64,000 nt of DNA from Sisyra terminalis (taxonomy: Eukaryota > Arthropoda > Insecta > Neuroptera > Sisyridae), in NCBI GenBank assembly GCA_958496175.1, contig OY292277.1, positions 1,302,001 to 1,366,000 on the forward strand, given 5' to 3'. The notes under the pieces are model-generated. The model was given only the letters and a program-made list of their open reading frames with translations, was not told where the DNA came from and did not search any database. Positions 39,721 to 51,844 of this stretch are shown piece by piece. Both the position numbers and the translations under genes were made by a program. Every line of letters begins with the position of its first letter. The stretch's first letter is position 1.

Positions 39721-40777
39721 AATTGTTGACGTCCTGTTACCCACAGGAAGAAAATTTCTTCCGATTGTAATTCAATAAAACGTCCCTTATCTTAATTTCT
39801 TGAGAAAACTAGGCCTTATTTTGAAAAATCGGCCATTAAAGTGGCCTTATTTCAGACGGAAAATGTCATATCCATTTACGGCTCTAAAATTTCCGGTTTA
39901 AATTCCCGGCAAACTATCCCGATAAATTAATGTTTCTTTTTTTGGGAACTTGGAGAAAGATTCAAACATTAATATTCAATCAGACTATAGCAAAAAAAAC
40001 CATCCCTTATATCCGGTTTTTCCCTATTTAAATTGGCCTTGTTTTAGCTTTGAAATGGAATTGTGGACGTCTTGTTACCCACAGGAAGAAAATTTCTTCA
40101 AATTGTAATTCACTTAAACGTCCCTAATCTTAATTTCTTGAGAAAACTAGGCCTTATTTTGAAAAATCGGCCATTAAACTGGCCTTATTTCAGACGGAAA
40201 ATGTCTCATCAATTTACGGCTCTAAAACTTCCTGGTTTAAATTCCCGGCAAACTATCCCGATAAATTAATGTTTCCTTTTTTTGAGAACGTGGAGAAAGA
40301 TTCAAACATAAATATTCAATCAGAGTATAGCAAAGGAAAACTTCCCTTTTATCCGGTTTTTCCCAATTTAAATTGGCCTTGTTTTAACTTTGAAATGGAA
40401 TTGTGGACGTCCTGTTACCCACAGGAAGAAAATTTCTACCGATTCAAATTCAATAAAACGTCCCTTATCTTAATTTCTTGAGAAAAATAAGCCTTATTTT
40501 GAAAAATCGGCCATTAAACTGGCCTTATTTCAGACGGAAAATGTCACATCAATTTACGGCTCTAAAACTTCCAGGTTTATATTCCTGGCAAACTATCCCG
40601 ATACATTAATGTTTCTTTTTTTGAGAACTTGGAGAATGATTCAAACATTAATATTCAATCAGACTTTAGCAAAAAAAAACCATCCCTTATATCCGGTTTT
40701 TCCCAATTTAAATTGGCCTTGTTTTAACTTTGAAATGGAATTGTGGACGTCCTGTTACCCACAGGAAGAAAATTTCT
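39721..40777 (+). repeat. SatB monomers preceding the first diverged block
   Basis: Three monomers (anchors 39,725, 40,063, 40,403) and most of a fourth (40,743). The last two match the monomers before the second diverged block at +18,325 bp, sharing CCAGGTTTATATTCCTGG and GACTTTAGC. The duplicated unit therefore includes SatB flank as well as the block. Confidence 0.8.
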
Positions 40778-40884
40778 TTCCATTGTTATTTATTAGATAG
40801 CCTTAAATCTACAAACATTGATATAACAAGGCCTAAATTCATTTTCTAAATTATTTCTTTTTTCAAACAATTCTAATTTGTTGG

Positions 40885-40896
40885 CAATTCGAATTG
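40885..40896. other. 12-bp perfect palindrome in diverged block 1
   Basis: CAATTCGAATTG reads the same on both strands. It sits within a larger imperfect dyad, with AACAATTC at 40,866-40,873 mirrored by GAATTGTT at 40,891-40,898. The palindrome is conserved in block 2 at +18,325 bp, although the outer arm there carries a substitution (ATCAATTC). A protein-binding role is possible but unsupported. Confidence 0.6.
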
Positions 40897-40962
40897 TTTA
40901 GAATTTTGAATTAAGACAACGCCACAATGTGTTTCGAATTTAGTTGGAAGCTATGAGTACAT

Positions 40963-40981
40963 CCACCTGACTCACAGGTGG
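40963..40981. other. Inverted repeat (7-bp arms) in diverged block 1
   Basis: CCACCTG and CAGGTGG form perfect arms around the loop ACTCA. The arms are unchanged in block 2 (59,288-59,306) while the loop reads ATTCA there. There is no T-run after it, so it is not a bacterial-type terminator. Confidence 0.6.
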
Positions 40982-41229
40982 CACTAAAAACTTAAGGTGG
41001 TTAAGTGACATTACATGTCAAGAGTTCACACGTTCTAGCATAGATGGAAAGACAGCAGATGTCAATTTGACAACTAACTTTTGATAGTATTTCAAATTTT
41101 AATTATATTTAATATTAAAATTTAATTGTATTTCTTCACATTGTAAATCACTAAAAAGCCTTAAATCTACAAACGTTGAGAAAACAAGGCCTTATATTGA
41201 AAAATCACCCTTTTAAACGGCCTAATTTC

Positions 41230-43106
41230 TGACGGAAAAAGTCACATCAATTTACAGTTCCTTATCTTCCCGGTTTAAATTCCCGGCAAACTATCCCGAT
41301 AAATTAATGTTTCCTTTTTTTGAGAACGTGGAGAAAGATTCAAACATTAATATTCAATCAGATTATAGCAAAAGAAAACATCCCTTATATCCGGTTTTTC
41401 CCAATTTAAATTGGCCTTGTTTTAGCTTTGAAATGGAATTGTGGACGACCTGTTACCCACAGGAAGAAAATTTCTACCGACTGAAATTCAATAAAACGTC
41501 CCTTATCTTAATTTCTTGAGAAAAGTAGGCCTTATTTTGAAAAATCGGCCATTAAACTGGCCTTATTTCAGAAGGAAAATGTCACATCAATTTACGGCTC
41601 TAAAACTTCCAGGTTTAAATTCCTGGCAAACTATCCTGATACATGACTCTTTCTTTTTTTGAGAATTTGGAGAAAGCTTCAAACATTAATATTCAATCAG
41701 ACTATAGCAAAAGAAAACATCCCTTATATCCGGTTTTTCCCAATTTAAATTGGCCTTGTTATTGCTTTGAAATGGAATTATGGACGTCCTCTTACTCACA
41801 GGAAGAAAATTTCTTCAAATTGTAATTCACTTAAACGTCCCGAATCTTAATTTTTTGAGAAAACGAGGCCTTATTTTGAAAAGGCCGCCATTTGACTGGC
41901 CTTATTTCAGACGGAAAATGTCACATCAATTTACGGCTCTAAAACTTCCTGGTTTAAATTCCCGGCAAACTATCCCGATAAATTAATGTTTCTTTTTTTG
42001 AGAACGTGGAGAAAGATTCAAACATTAATATTCAATCAGACTATAGCAAAAGAAAACATCCCTTATATCCGGTTTTTCCCAATTTAAATTGGCCTTGTTT
42101 TAAATTTGAAATGGAATTGTGGACGTCCTGTTACCCACAGGAAGAAAATTTCTACCGATTGAAATTCAATAAAACGTCCCTTATCTTAATTTCTTGAGAA
42201 AAGTATGCCTTATTTTGAAAAATCGGCCATTAAACTGGCCTTATTTCAGAAGGAAAATGTCACATCAATTAACGGCTCTAAAACTTCCAGGTTTATATTC
42301 CTGGCAAACTTTCCCGATACATTAATGTTTCTTTTTTTGAGAACTTGGAGAATGATTCAAACATTAATATTCAATCAGACTTTAGCAAAAAAAAACCATC
42401 CCTTATATCCGGTTTTTCCCAATTTAAATTTGCATTGTTTTCGCTTTGAAATGGAATTGTTGACGTCCTCTTACCCACAGGAAGAAAATTTCTTCAAATT
42501 GTAATTCACTTAAACGTCCCGAATCTTAATTTCTTGAGAAAACGAGGCCTTATTTTGAAAAGGCCGCCATTTGACTGGCCTTATTTCAGACGGAAAATGT
42601 CACATCAATTTACGGCTCTAAAACTTCCAGGTATAAATTCCTGGCAAACTATCCCGATACATTAATGTTTCTTTTTTTGAGAACTTGGAGAAAGATTCAA
42701 ACATTAATATTCAATCAGACTATAGCAAAAAAAAACCATCCATTATATCCGGTTTTTCCCAATTTAAATTGGCCTTGTTTAAACTTTGAAATGGAATTGT
42801 GGACGTCCTGTTACCCACAGGAAGAAAATTTCTTCAAATTGTAATTCACTTAAACGTCCCTAATCTTAATTTCTTGAGAAAACTAAGCCTTATTTTGAAA
42901 AATCTGTCATTAAACAGGCCTTATTTCAGACGGAAAATGTCTCATCTATTTAAGGCTCTAAATTTTCCCGGTTTAAATTCCCGGCAAACTATCCCGATAC
43001 ATTAATGTTCTTTTTTTGAGAACGTGGAGAAAGATTCAAACATTAATATTCAATCAGACTATTGCAAAAAAAAGATCCCTTATATCCGGTTTTTCCCAAT
43101 TTAAAT
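41230..43106 (+). repeat. SatB monomers after diverged block 1
   Basis: About five and a half monomers with anchors from 41,441. A local two-monomer duplication (about 678 bp) is suggested by shared variants at about 41,860-41,900 and 42,540-42,580 (AAAACGAGGCC, AAGGCCGCCATTTGACTGG). A private 3-5 bp change, ACATGACTCTTTC, lies near 41,641. Confidence 0.75.
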
Positions 43107-44147
43107 TGGCCTTGTTTTAGCTTTAAAATGGAATTGTGGACGTCCTCTTACCCACAGGAAGAAAATTTCTTCCGATTGTAATTCAATAAAATGTCCCTTA
43201 TCTTAATTTCTTGAGAAAACGAGGCCTTATTTAAAAAATCCGACATTTGACTGGCCTTATTTCACACGGAAAATGTCACATCAATTTTCGGCACTAAAAC
43301 TTCCAGGTTTAAATTCCTGGCAAACTATCCCGATACATTAATGTTTCTTTTTTTGAGAACTTGGGGAAAGATTCAAACATTAATATTCAATCAGACTATA
43401 GCAAAAGAAAACATCCCTTATATCCTGTTTTTCCCAATTTAAATTGGCCTTGTTTTAACTTTGAAATGGAATTGTGGACGTCCTGTTACCCACAGGAAGA
43501 AAATTTCTTCAAATTGTAATTCACTTAAACGTCCCTAATCTTAATTACTTGAGAAAACTAGGCCTAATTTTGAAAAATCTGTCATTAAACAGGCCTTATT
43601 TCAGACGGAAAATGTCACATCTATTTAAGGCTCTAAAACTTCCCGGTTTAAATTCCCGGCAAACTATCCCGATAAATTAATGTTTCTTTTTTTGAGAACG
43701 TGGAGAAAGATTCAAATATTAATATTCAATCATACTATAGCAATAGAAAACATCCCTTATAACCTGTTTTTCCTAATTTAAATTGGCCTTGTTTTAACAT
43801 TGAAATGGAATTGTGGACGTCCTGTTACCCACAGGAAGAACATTTCTTCAAATTGTAATTCACTTAAACGTCCCTAATCTTAATTTTTTGAGAAAACTAG
43901 GCCTTATTTTGAAAAATCTGTCATTAAACAGGCCTTATTTCAGACGGAAAATGTCACATCTATTTAAGGCTCTAAATTTTCCCGGTTTAAATTCCCGGCA
44001 AACTATCCCGATAAATTAATGTTTCTTTTTTTGAGAACGTGGAGAAAAATTCAAACATTAATATTCAATCATACTATAGCAAAAGAAAACATCCCTTATA
44101 TCATGTTTTTCCCAATTTAAATTGGCCTTGTTTTAACTTTGAAATGG
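43107..44147 (+). repeat. SatB three-monomer segment, paralogous to 38,680-39,720
   Basis: Second copy of the 13-monomer-distant duplication (offset 4,427 bp). It keeps AATAAAATGTCCC, TTATTTCACACGG, AATTACTTGAG and CTATAGCAATAG. Small differences exist, such as TCCGACATTTGACTGG near 43,240 against TCCGCCATTTGACTGG, and AACATTGAAATGG near 43,797. Confidence 0.75.
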
Positions 44148-46739
44148 AATTGTGGACGTCCTGTTACCCACAGGAAGAAAATTTCTTCAAATTGTAATTC
44201 ACTTAAACGTCCCTAATCTTAATTTCTTGAGAAAACTAGGCATTATTTTGAAAAATCTGTCATTAAACAGGCCTTATTTCAGACGGAAAATGTCTCATCT
44301 ATTTAAGGCTCTAAAACTTCCCGGTTTAAATTCCCGGCAAACTATCCCGATAAATTAATGTTTTTTTTTTGAGAACTTGGAGAAAGATTCAAACATTAAT
44401 ATTCAATCAGACTATAGCAAAAAAAACCATCCCTTATATCCGGTTTGTCCCAATTTAAATTGGCCTTGTTTTAGCTTTGAAATAGAATTGTGGACGTCTT
44501 GTTACCCACAGGAAGAAAATATCTTCAAATTGTAATTCACTTAAACGTCCCTAATCTTAATTTCTTGAGAAAACTAGGCTTTATTTTGAAAAATCTGTCA
44601 TTAAACAGGCCTTATTTCAGACGGAAAATGTCTCATCTATTTAAGGCTCTAAAACTTCCAGGTTTAAATTCCTGGCAAACTATCCCGATACATTAATGTT
44701 TCTTTTTTTGAGAACTTGGAGAATGATTCAAACATTAATATTCAATCAGACTTTAGCAAAATAAAACCATCCCTTATATCCGGTTTTCCCAATTTAAATT
44801 GGCCTTGTTTTAACTTTGAAATGGAATTGTGGACGTCCTGTTACCCACAGGCAGAACATTTCTTCAAATTGTAATTCACTTAAACGTCCCTTATCTTAAT
44901 TTCTTGAGAAAACTAGGCCTTATTTTGAAAAATAGGCCATTAAAGTGGCCTTATTTCAGACGGAAAATGTCTCATCTATTTAAGGCTGTAAAACTTCCCG
45001 GTTTAAATTCCCGGCAAACTATCCCGATAAATTAATGTTTCTTTTTTTGAGAACTTGGAGAAAGATTCAAACATTAATATTCAATCAGACTATTGCAAAA
45101 AAAACCATCCCTTATATCCGGTTCTTCCCAATTTAAAGTGGCCTTGTTTTAGCTTTAAAATGGAATTGTGGACGTCCTCTAACCCACAGGAAGAAAATTT
45201 CTTCCGATTGTAATTCAATAAAACGTCCCTTATCTAAATTTCTTGAGAAAACGAGGCCTTATTTAAAAAATCCGCCATTTGACTGGCCTTATTTCAGACG
45301 GAAAATGTCACATCTAATTAAGGCTCTAAAACTTCCCGGTTTAAATTCCCGGCAAACTATCCCGATAAATTAATGTTTCTTTTTTTGAGAACGTGGAGAA
45401 AGATTCAAACATTAATATTCAATCATACTATAGCAATAGAAAACATCCCTTATAACCTGTTTTTCCTAATTTAAATAGGCCTTGTTTTAACTTTGAAATG
45501 GAATTGTGGACGTCCTGTTACCCACAGGAAGAACATTTCTTCAAATTGTAATTCACTTAAACGTCTCTAATCTTAATTTCTTGAGAAAACTAGGCCTTAT
45601 TTTGAAAAATCTGTCATTAAACAGGCCTTATTTCAGACGGAAAATGTCACATCTATTTAAGGCTCTAAAACTTCCCGGTTTAAATTCCCGGCAAACTATC
45701 CCGATAAATTAATGTTTCTTTTTTTGAGAACGTGGAGAAAGATTCAAACATTAATATTCAATCATACTATAGCAATAGAAAACATCCCTTATAACCTGTT
45801 TTTCCTAATTTAAATTGGCCTTGTTTTAACTTTGAAATGGAATTGTGGACGTCCTGTTACCCACAGGCAGAACATTTCTTCAAATTGTAATTCACTTAAA
45901 CGTCCCTTATCTTAATTTCTTGAGAAAACTAGGCCTTATTTTGAAAAATCGGCCATTAAAGTGGCCTTATTTCAGACGGAAAATGTCTCATCTATTTAAG
46001 GCTCTAAAACTTCCAGGTTTAAATTCCTGGCAAACTATCCCGATACATTAATGTTTCTTTTTTTGAGAACTTGGAGAAAGATTCAAACATTAATATTCAA
46101 TCAGACTATAGCAAAAGAAAACATCCCTTATATCCTGTTTTTCCCAATTTAAATTGGCCTTGTTTTAACTTTGAAATGGAATTGTGGACGTTTTGTTACC
46201 CACTGGAAGAAAATTTCTTCAAATTGTAATTCACTTAAACGTCCCTAATCTTAATAACTTGAGAAAACTAGGCCTAATTTTGAAAAATCTGTCATTAAAC
46301 AGGCCTTATTTCAGACGGAAAATGTCACATCTAATTAAGGCTCTAAAACTTCCCGGTTTAAATTCCCGGCAAACTATCCCGATAAATTAATGTTTCTTTT
46401 TTTGAGAACGTGGAGAAAGATTCAAACATTAATATTCAATCATACTATAGCAATAGAAAACATCCCTTATAACCTGTTTTTCCTAATTTAAATAGGCCTT
46501 GTTTTAACTTTGAAATGGAATTGTGGACGTCCTGTTACCCACAGGAAGAACATTTCTTCAAATTGTAATTCACTTAAACGTCTCTAATCTTAATTTCTTG
46601 AGAAAACTAGGCCTTATTTTGAAAAATCTGTCATTAAACAGGCCTTATTTCAGACGGAAAATGTCACATCTATTTAAGGCTCTAAAACTTCCCGGTTTAA
46701 ATTCCCGGCAAACTATCCCGATAAATTAATGTTTCTTTT
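44148..46739 (+). repeat. SatB monomers with a 3-monomer (1,017-bp) repeat
   Basis: Rare variants recur at 1,016-1,017 bp, three monomers apart. CATCTAATTAAGGC occurs at about 45,311 and 46,328, AACGTCTCTAATC at about 45,559 and 46,576, and CACAGGCAGAACATTTC at about 44,845 and 45,862. One monomer here is 338 bp (anchor 44,152 to 44,490) because of a shorter T-run. Confidence 0.75.
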
Positions 46740-48434
46740 TTTGAGAACGTGGAGAAAGATTCAAACATTAATATTCAATCATACTATAGCAAAAGAAAAC
46801 ATCCCTTATATCCTGTTTTTCCCAATTTAAATTGGCCTTGTTTTAACTTTGAAATGGAATTGTGGACGTCCTGTTACCCACAGGAAGAAAATTTCTTCAA
46901 ATTGTAATTCACTTTAACGTCCCTAATCTTAATTTCTTGAGAAAACTAGGCATTATTTTGAAAAATCTGTCATTAAACAGGCCTTATTTCAGACGGAAAA
47001 TGTCTCATCTATTTAAGGCTCTAAAACTTCCCGGTTTAAATTCCCGGCAAACTATTCCGATAAATTAATGTTTCTTTTTTTGAGAACTTGGAGAAAGATT
47101 CAAACATTAATATTCAATCAGACTATAGCAAAAAAAACCATCCCTTATATCCGGTTTGTCCCAATTTAAATTGGCCTTGTTTTAGCTTTGAAATAGAATT
47201 GTGGACGTCTTGTTACCCACAGGAAGAAAATATCTTCAAATTGTAATTCACTTAAACGTCCCTAATCTTAATTTCTTGAGAAAACTAGGCCTTATTTTGA
47301 AAAATCTGTCATTAAACAGGCCTTATTTCAGACGGAAAATGTCTCATCTATTTAAGGCTCTAAAACTTCCAGGTTTAAATTCCTGGCCAACTATCCCGAT
47401 ACATTAATGTTTCTTTTTTTGAGAACTTGGAGAATGATTCAAACATTAATATTCAATCAGACTTTAGCAAAAAAAAACCATCCCTTATATCCGGTTTTCC
47501 CAATTTAAATTGGCCTTGGTTTAACTTTGAAATGGAATTGTGGACGTCCTGTTACCCACAGGCAGAACATTTCTTCAAATTGTAATTCACTTAAACGTCC
47601 CTAATCTTAATTTCTTGAGAAAACTAGGCCTTATTTTGAAAAATCTGTCATAAAACAGGCCTTATTTCAGACGGAAAATGTCTCATCTATTTATGGCTCT
47701 AAAACTTCCCGGTTTAAATTCCCGGCAAACTATCCCGATAAATTAATGTTTCTTTTTTTGAGAACTTGGAGAAAGATTCAAACATTAATATTCAATCAGA
47801 CTATAGCAAAAGAAAACATCCCTTATATCCTGTTTTTCCCAATTTAAATTGGCCTTGCTTTAACTTTGAAATGGAATTGTGGACGTCCTGTTACCCACAG
47901 GAAGAAAATTTCTTCAAATTGTAATTCACTTAAACGTCCCTAATCTTAATTTCTTGAGAAAACTAGGCCTTATTTTGAAAAATCTGTCATTAAACAGGCC
48001 TTATTTCAGACGGAAAATGTCTCATCTATTTAAGGCTCTAAATTTTCCCGGTTTAAATTCCCGGCAAACTATCCCGATACATTAATGTTTCTTTTTTTTA
48101 AAACGTGGAGAAAGATTCAAACATTAATATTCAATCATACTATAGCCATAGAAATCATCCCTTATAACCTGTTTTTCCTAATTTAAATTGGCCTTGTTTT
48201 AACTTTGAAATGGAATTGTGGACGTCCTGTTACCCACAGGAAGAACATTTCTTCAAATTGTAATTCACTTAAACGTCCCTAATCTTAATTTCTCTAGAAA
48301 ACTAGGCCTTATTTTGAAAAATCTGTCATTAAACAGGCCTTATTTCAGACGGAAAATGTCTCATCTATTTAAGGCTCTAAATTTTCCCGGTTTAAATTCC
48401 CGGCAAACTATCCAGATACATTAATGTTTCTTTT
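46740..48434 (+). repeat. SatB 5-mer higher-order repeat, copy 1 (1,695 bp)
   Basis: Five monomers repeated exactly in tandem at +1,695 bp. Diagnostic variants, in order, are CACTTTAACGTCC, CTAGGCATTATTTTG, AACTATTCCGATAAATT, GGTTTGTCCCAATTT, AAAATATCTTCAAATTG, CCTGGCCAACTATCC, CCTTGGTTTAACTTTG, TTTATGGCTC, CTTGCTTTAAC and TCTCTAGAAAAC. I found no difference between copies in the stretches compared. Confidence 0.88.
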
Positions 48435-50129
48435 TTTGAGAACGTGGAGAAAGATTCAAACATTAATATTCAATCATACTATAGCAAAAGAAAACATCCC
48501 TTATATCCTGTTTTTCCCAATTTAAATTGGCCTTGTTTTAACTTTGAAATGGAATTGTGGACGTCCTGTTACCCACAGGAAGAAAATTTCTTCAAATTGT
48601 AATTCACTTTAACGTCCCTAATCTTAATTTCTTGAGAAAACTAGGCATTATTTTGAAAAATCTGTCATTAAACAGGCCTTATTTCAGACGGAAAATGTCT
48701 CATCTATTTAAGGCTCTAAAACTTCCCGGTTTAAATTCCCGGCAAACTATTCCGATAAATTAATGTTTCTTTTTTTGAGAACTTGGAGAAAGATTCAAAC
48801 ATTAATATTCAATCAGACTATAGCAAAAAAAACCATCCCTTATATCCGGTTTGTCCCAATTTAAATTGGCCTTGTTTTAGCTTTGAAATAGAATTGTGGA
48901 CGTCTTGTTACCCACAGGAAGAAAATATCTTCAAATTGTAATTCACTTAAACGTCCCTAATCTTAATTTCTTGAGAAAACTAGGCCTTATTTTGAAAAAT
49001 CTGTCATTAAACAGGCCTTATTTCAGACGGAAAATGTCTCATCTATTTAAGGCTCTAAAACTTCCAGGTTTAAATTCCTGGCCAACTATCCCGATACATT
49101 AATGTTTCTTTTTTTGAGAACTTGGAGAATGATTCAAACATTAATATTCAATCAGACTTTAGCAAAAAAAAACCATCCCTTATATCCGGTTTTCCCAATT
49201 TAAATTGGCCTTGGTTTAACTTTGAAATGGAATTGTGGACGTCCTGTTACCCACAGGCAGAACATTTCTTCAAATTGTAATTCACTTAAACGTCCCTAAT
49301 CTTAATTTCTTGAGAAAACTAGGCCTTATTTTGAAAAATCTGTCATAAAACAGGCCTTATTTCAGACGGAAAATGTCTCATCTATTTATGGCTCTAAAAC
49401 TTCCCGGTTTAAATTCCCGGCAAACTATCCCGATAAATTAATGTTTCTTTTTTTGAGAACTTGGAGAAAGATTCAAACATTAATATTCAATCAGACTATA
49501 GCAAAAGAAAACATCCCTTATATCCTGTTTTTCCCAATTTAAATTGGCCTTGCTTTAACTTTGAAATGGAATTGTGGACGTCCTGTTACCCACAGGAAGA
49601 AAATTTCTTCAAATTGTAATTCACTTAAACGTCCCTAATCTTAATTTCTTGAGAAAACTAGGCCTTATTTTGAAAAATCTGTCATTAAACAGGCCTTATT
49701 TCAGACGGAAAATGTCTCATCTATTTAAGGCTCTAAATTTTCCCGGTTTAAATTCCCGGCAAACTATCCCGATACATTAATGTTTCTTTTTTTTAAAACG
49801 TGGAGAAAGATTCAAACATTAATATTCAATCATACTATAGCCATAGAAATCATCCCTTATAACCTGTTTTTCCTAATTTAAATTGGCCTTGTTTTAACTT
49901 TGAAATGGAATTGTGGACGTCCTGTTACCCACAGGAAGAACATTTCTTCAAATTGTAATTCACTTAAACGTCCCTAATCTTAATTTCTCTAGAAAACTAG
50001 GCCTTATTTTGAAAAATCTGTCATTAAACAGGCCTTATTTCAGACGGAAAATGTCTCATCTATTTAAGGCTCTAAATTTTCCCGGTTTAAATTCCCGGCA
50101 AACTATCCAGATACATTAATGTTTCTTTT
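48435..50129 (+). repeat. SatB 5-mer higher-order repeat, copy 2 (1,695 bp)
   Basis: Tandem copy of the preceding five monomers with all the same diagnostic variants. After 50,130 the array starts like a third copy, but lacks CACTTTAACG and CATTATTTTG, so the periodicity ends here. Confidence 0.88.
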
Positions 50130-51844
50130 TTTGAGAACGTGGAGAAAGATTCAAACATTAATATTCAATCATACTATAGCAAAAGAAAACATCCCTTATA
50201 TCCTGTTTTTCCCAATTTAAATTGGCCTTGTTTTAACTTTGAAATGGAATTGTGGACGTCCTGTTACCCACAGGAAGAACATTTCTTCAAATTGTAATTC
50301 ACTTAAACGTCCCTAATCTTAATTTCTTGAGAAAACTTGGCCTTATTTTGAAAAATCTGTCATTAAACAGGCCTTATTTCAGACGGAAAATCTCTCATCT
50401 ATTTAAGGCTCTAAAACTTCCCGGTTTAAATTCCCGGCAAACTATCCCGATAAATTAATGTTCCTTTTTTTGAGAACTTGGAGAAAGATTCAAACATTAA
50501 TATTCAATCAGACTATAGCAAAAAAAACCATCCCTTATATCCGGTTTTTCCCAATTTAAATTGGCCTTGTTTTAGCTTTGAAATGGAATTGTGGACGTCT
50601 TGTTACCCACAGGAAGAAAATTTCTTCAAATTGTAATTCACTTAAACGTCCCTAATCTTAATTTCTTGAGAAAACTAGGCCTTATTTTGAAAAATCGGCC
50701 ATTAAACTGGCCTTATTTCAGACGGAAAATGTCACATCAATTTACGGCTCTAAAACTTCCAGGTTTAAATTCCTGGCAAATTATCCCGATACATTAATGT
50801 TTCTTATTTTGAGAACTTGGAGAATGATTCAAACATTAATATTCAATCAGACTTTAGCAAAAAAAAACCATCCCTTATATCCGGTTTTCCCAATTTAAAT
50901 TGGCATTGTTTTAACTTTGAAATGGAATTGTGGACGTCCTGTTACCCACAGGAAGAAAATTTCTTCAAATTGTAATTCCCTTAATCGTCCCTAATCTTAA
51001 TTTCTTGAGAAAACTAGGCCTTATTTTTAAAAATCGGCCTTTAAACTGGCCTTATTTCAGACGGAAAATGTCACATCAATTTACGGCTCTAAAACTTCCA
51101 GGTTTAAATTCATGGCAAACTATCCCGATAAATTAATGTTTCTTTTTTTGAGAACTTGGAGAAAGATTCAAACATTAATATTCAATCAGACTATTGCAAA
51201 TAAAACCATCCCTTATATCCGGTTTTTCCCAATTTTAATTGGCCTTGTTTTAACTTTGAAATGAAATTGTGGACGTCCTGTTGCCCACAGGAAGAAAATT
51301 TCTACCGATTGAAATTCAATAAAACGTCCCTTATCTTAATTTCTTGAGAAAAATAAGCCTTATTTTGAAAAATCGGCCATTAAACTGGCCTTATTTCAGA
51401 CGGAAAATGTCTCATCTATTTAAGGCTCTAAAACTTCCCGGTTTAAATTCCCGGCAAACTATCCCGATAAATTAATGTTTCTTTTTTTGAGAACTTGGAG
51501 AAAGATTCAAACATTAATATTCAATCAGACTATTGCAAATAAAACCATCCCTTATATCCGGTTTTTCCCAATTTAAAGTGGCCTTGTTTTAGCTTTAAAA
51601 TGGAATTGTGGACGTCCTCTTACCCACAGGAAGAAAATTTCTTCCGATTGTAATTCAATAAAACGTCCCTTATCTAAATTTGTTGAGAAATCGAGGCCTT
51701 ATTTAAAAAATCCGCCATTTGACTGGCCTTATTTCAGACGGAAAATGTCTCATCTATTTAAGGTTCTAAAACTTCCCGGTTTAAATTCCCGGCAAACTAT
51801 CCCGATAAATTAATGTTTCTTTTTTTGAGAACTTGGGGAAAGAT
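50130..51844 (+). repeat. SatB monomers, largely paralogous to 57,588-58,820
   Basis: About five monomers of mixed type. Much of this and the preceding monomer (about 49,811-51,360) recurs at about +7,457 bp, 22 monomers downstream. Shared variants are TATCCAGATACATT, a TTCCTTTTTTTGAG T-run, CTTAATCGTCCC or its relatives, TTTTTAAAAATCGGCC, and ATGAAATTGTGG followed by GTTGCCCACAGG. Point differences show the copies have diverged a little. Confidence 0.7.

Larger units (their letters stand above)
40778..41229 (+). other. Diverged block 1 interrupting SatB (extra 358 bp)
   Basis: Canonical SatB stops after AAGAAAATTTCT at 40,777. The next 70 bp or so is a strongly altered version of the following SatB stretch (GCCTTAAATCTACAAAC, AACAAGGCC). 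About 280 bp of sequence unrelated to either satellite follows. From about 41,131 the altered SatB stretch appears again, with GCCTTAAATCTACAAAC repeated 358 bp after the first. Canonical SatB resumes at GACGG (41,231). No open reading frame of note, poly(A) tail, terminal repeat or clear target-site duplication is seen. It may be one 358-bp unit of a diverged satellite relative, or an old insertion captured between two decayed monomer pieces. Confidence 0.8.

Noticed and set aside
40990..41035. tRNA-derived SINE promoter in the diverged block
   Set aside because: TGGTTAAGTGA resembles a pol III A box, but the only B-box-like stretch (AGTTCACACG) is poor and too close, and there is no A-tail.
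40778..41229. MITE or other DNA transposon insertion with target-site duplication
   Set aside because: No terminal inverted repeats or short duplicated target are visible. The repeated ends are about 70 bp of SatB-related sequence, which is unlike a target-site duplication. It is kept as an open question under findings.
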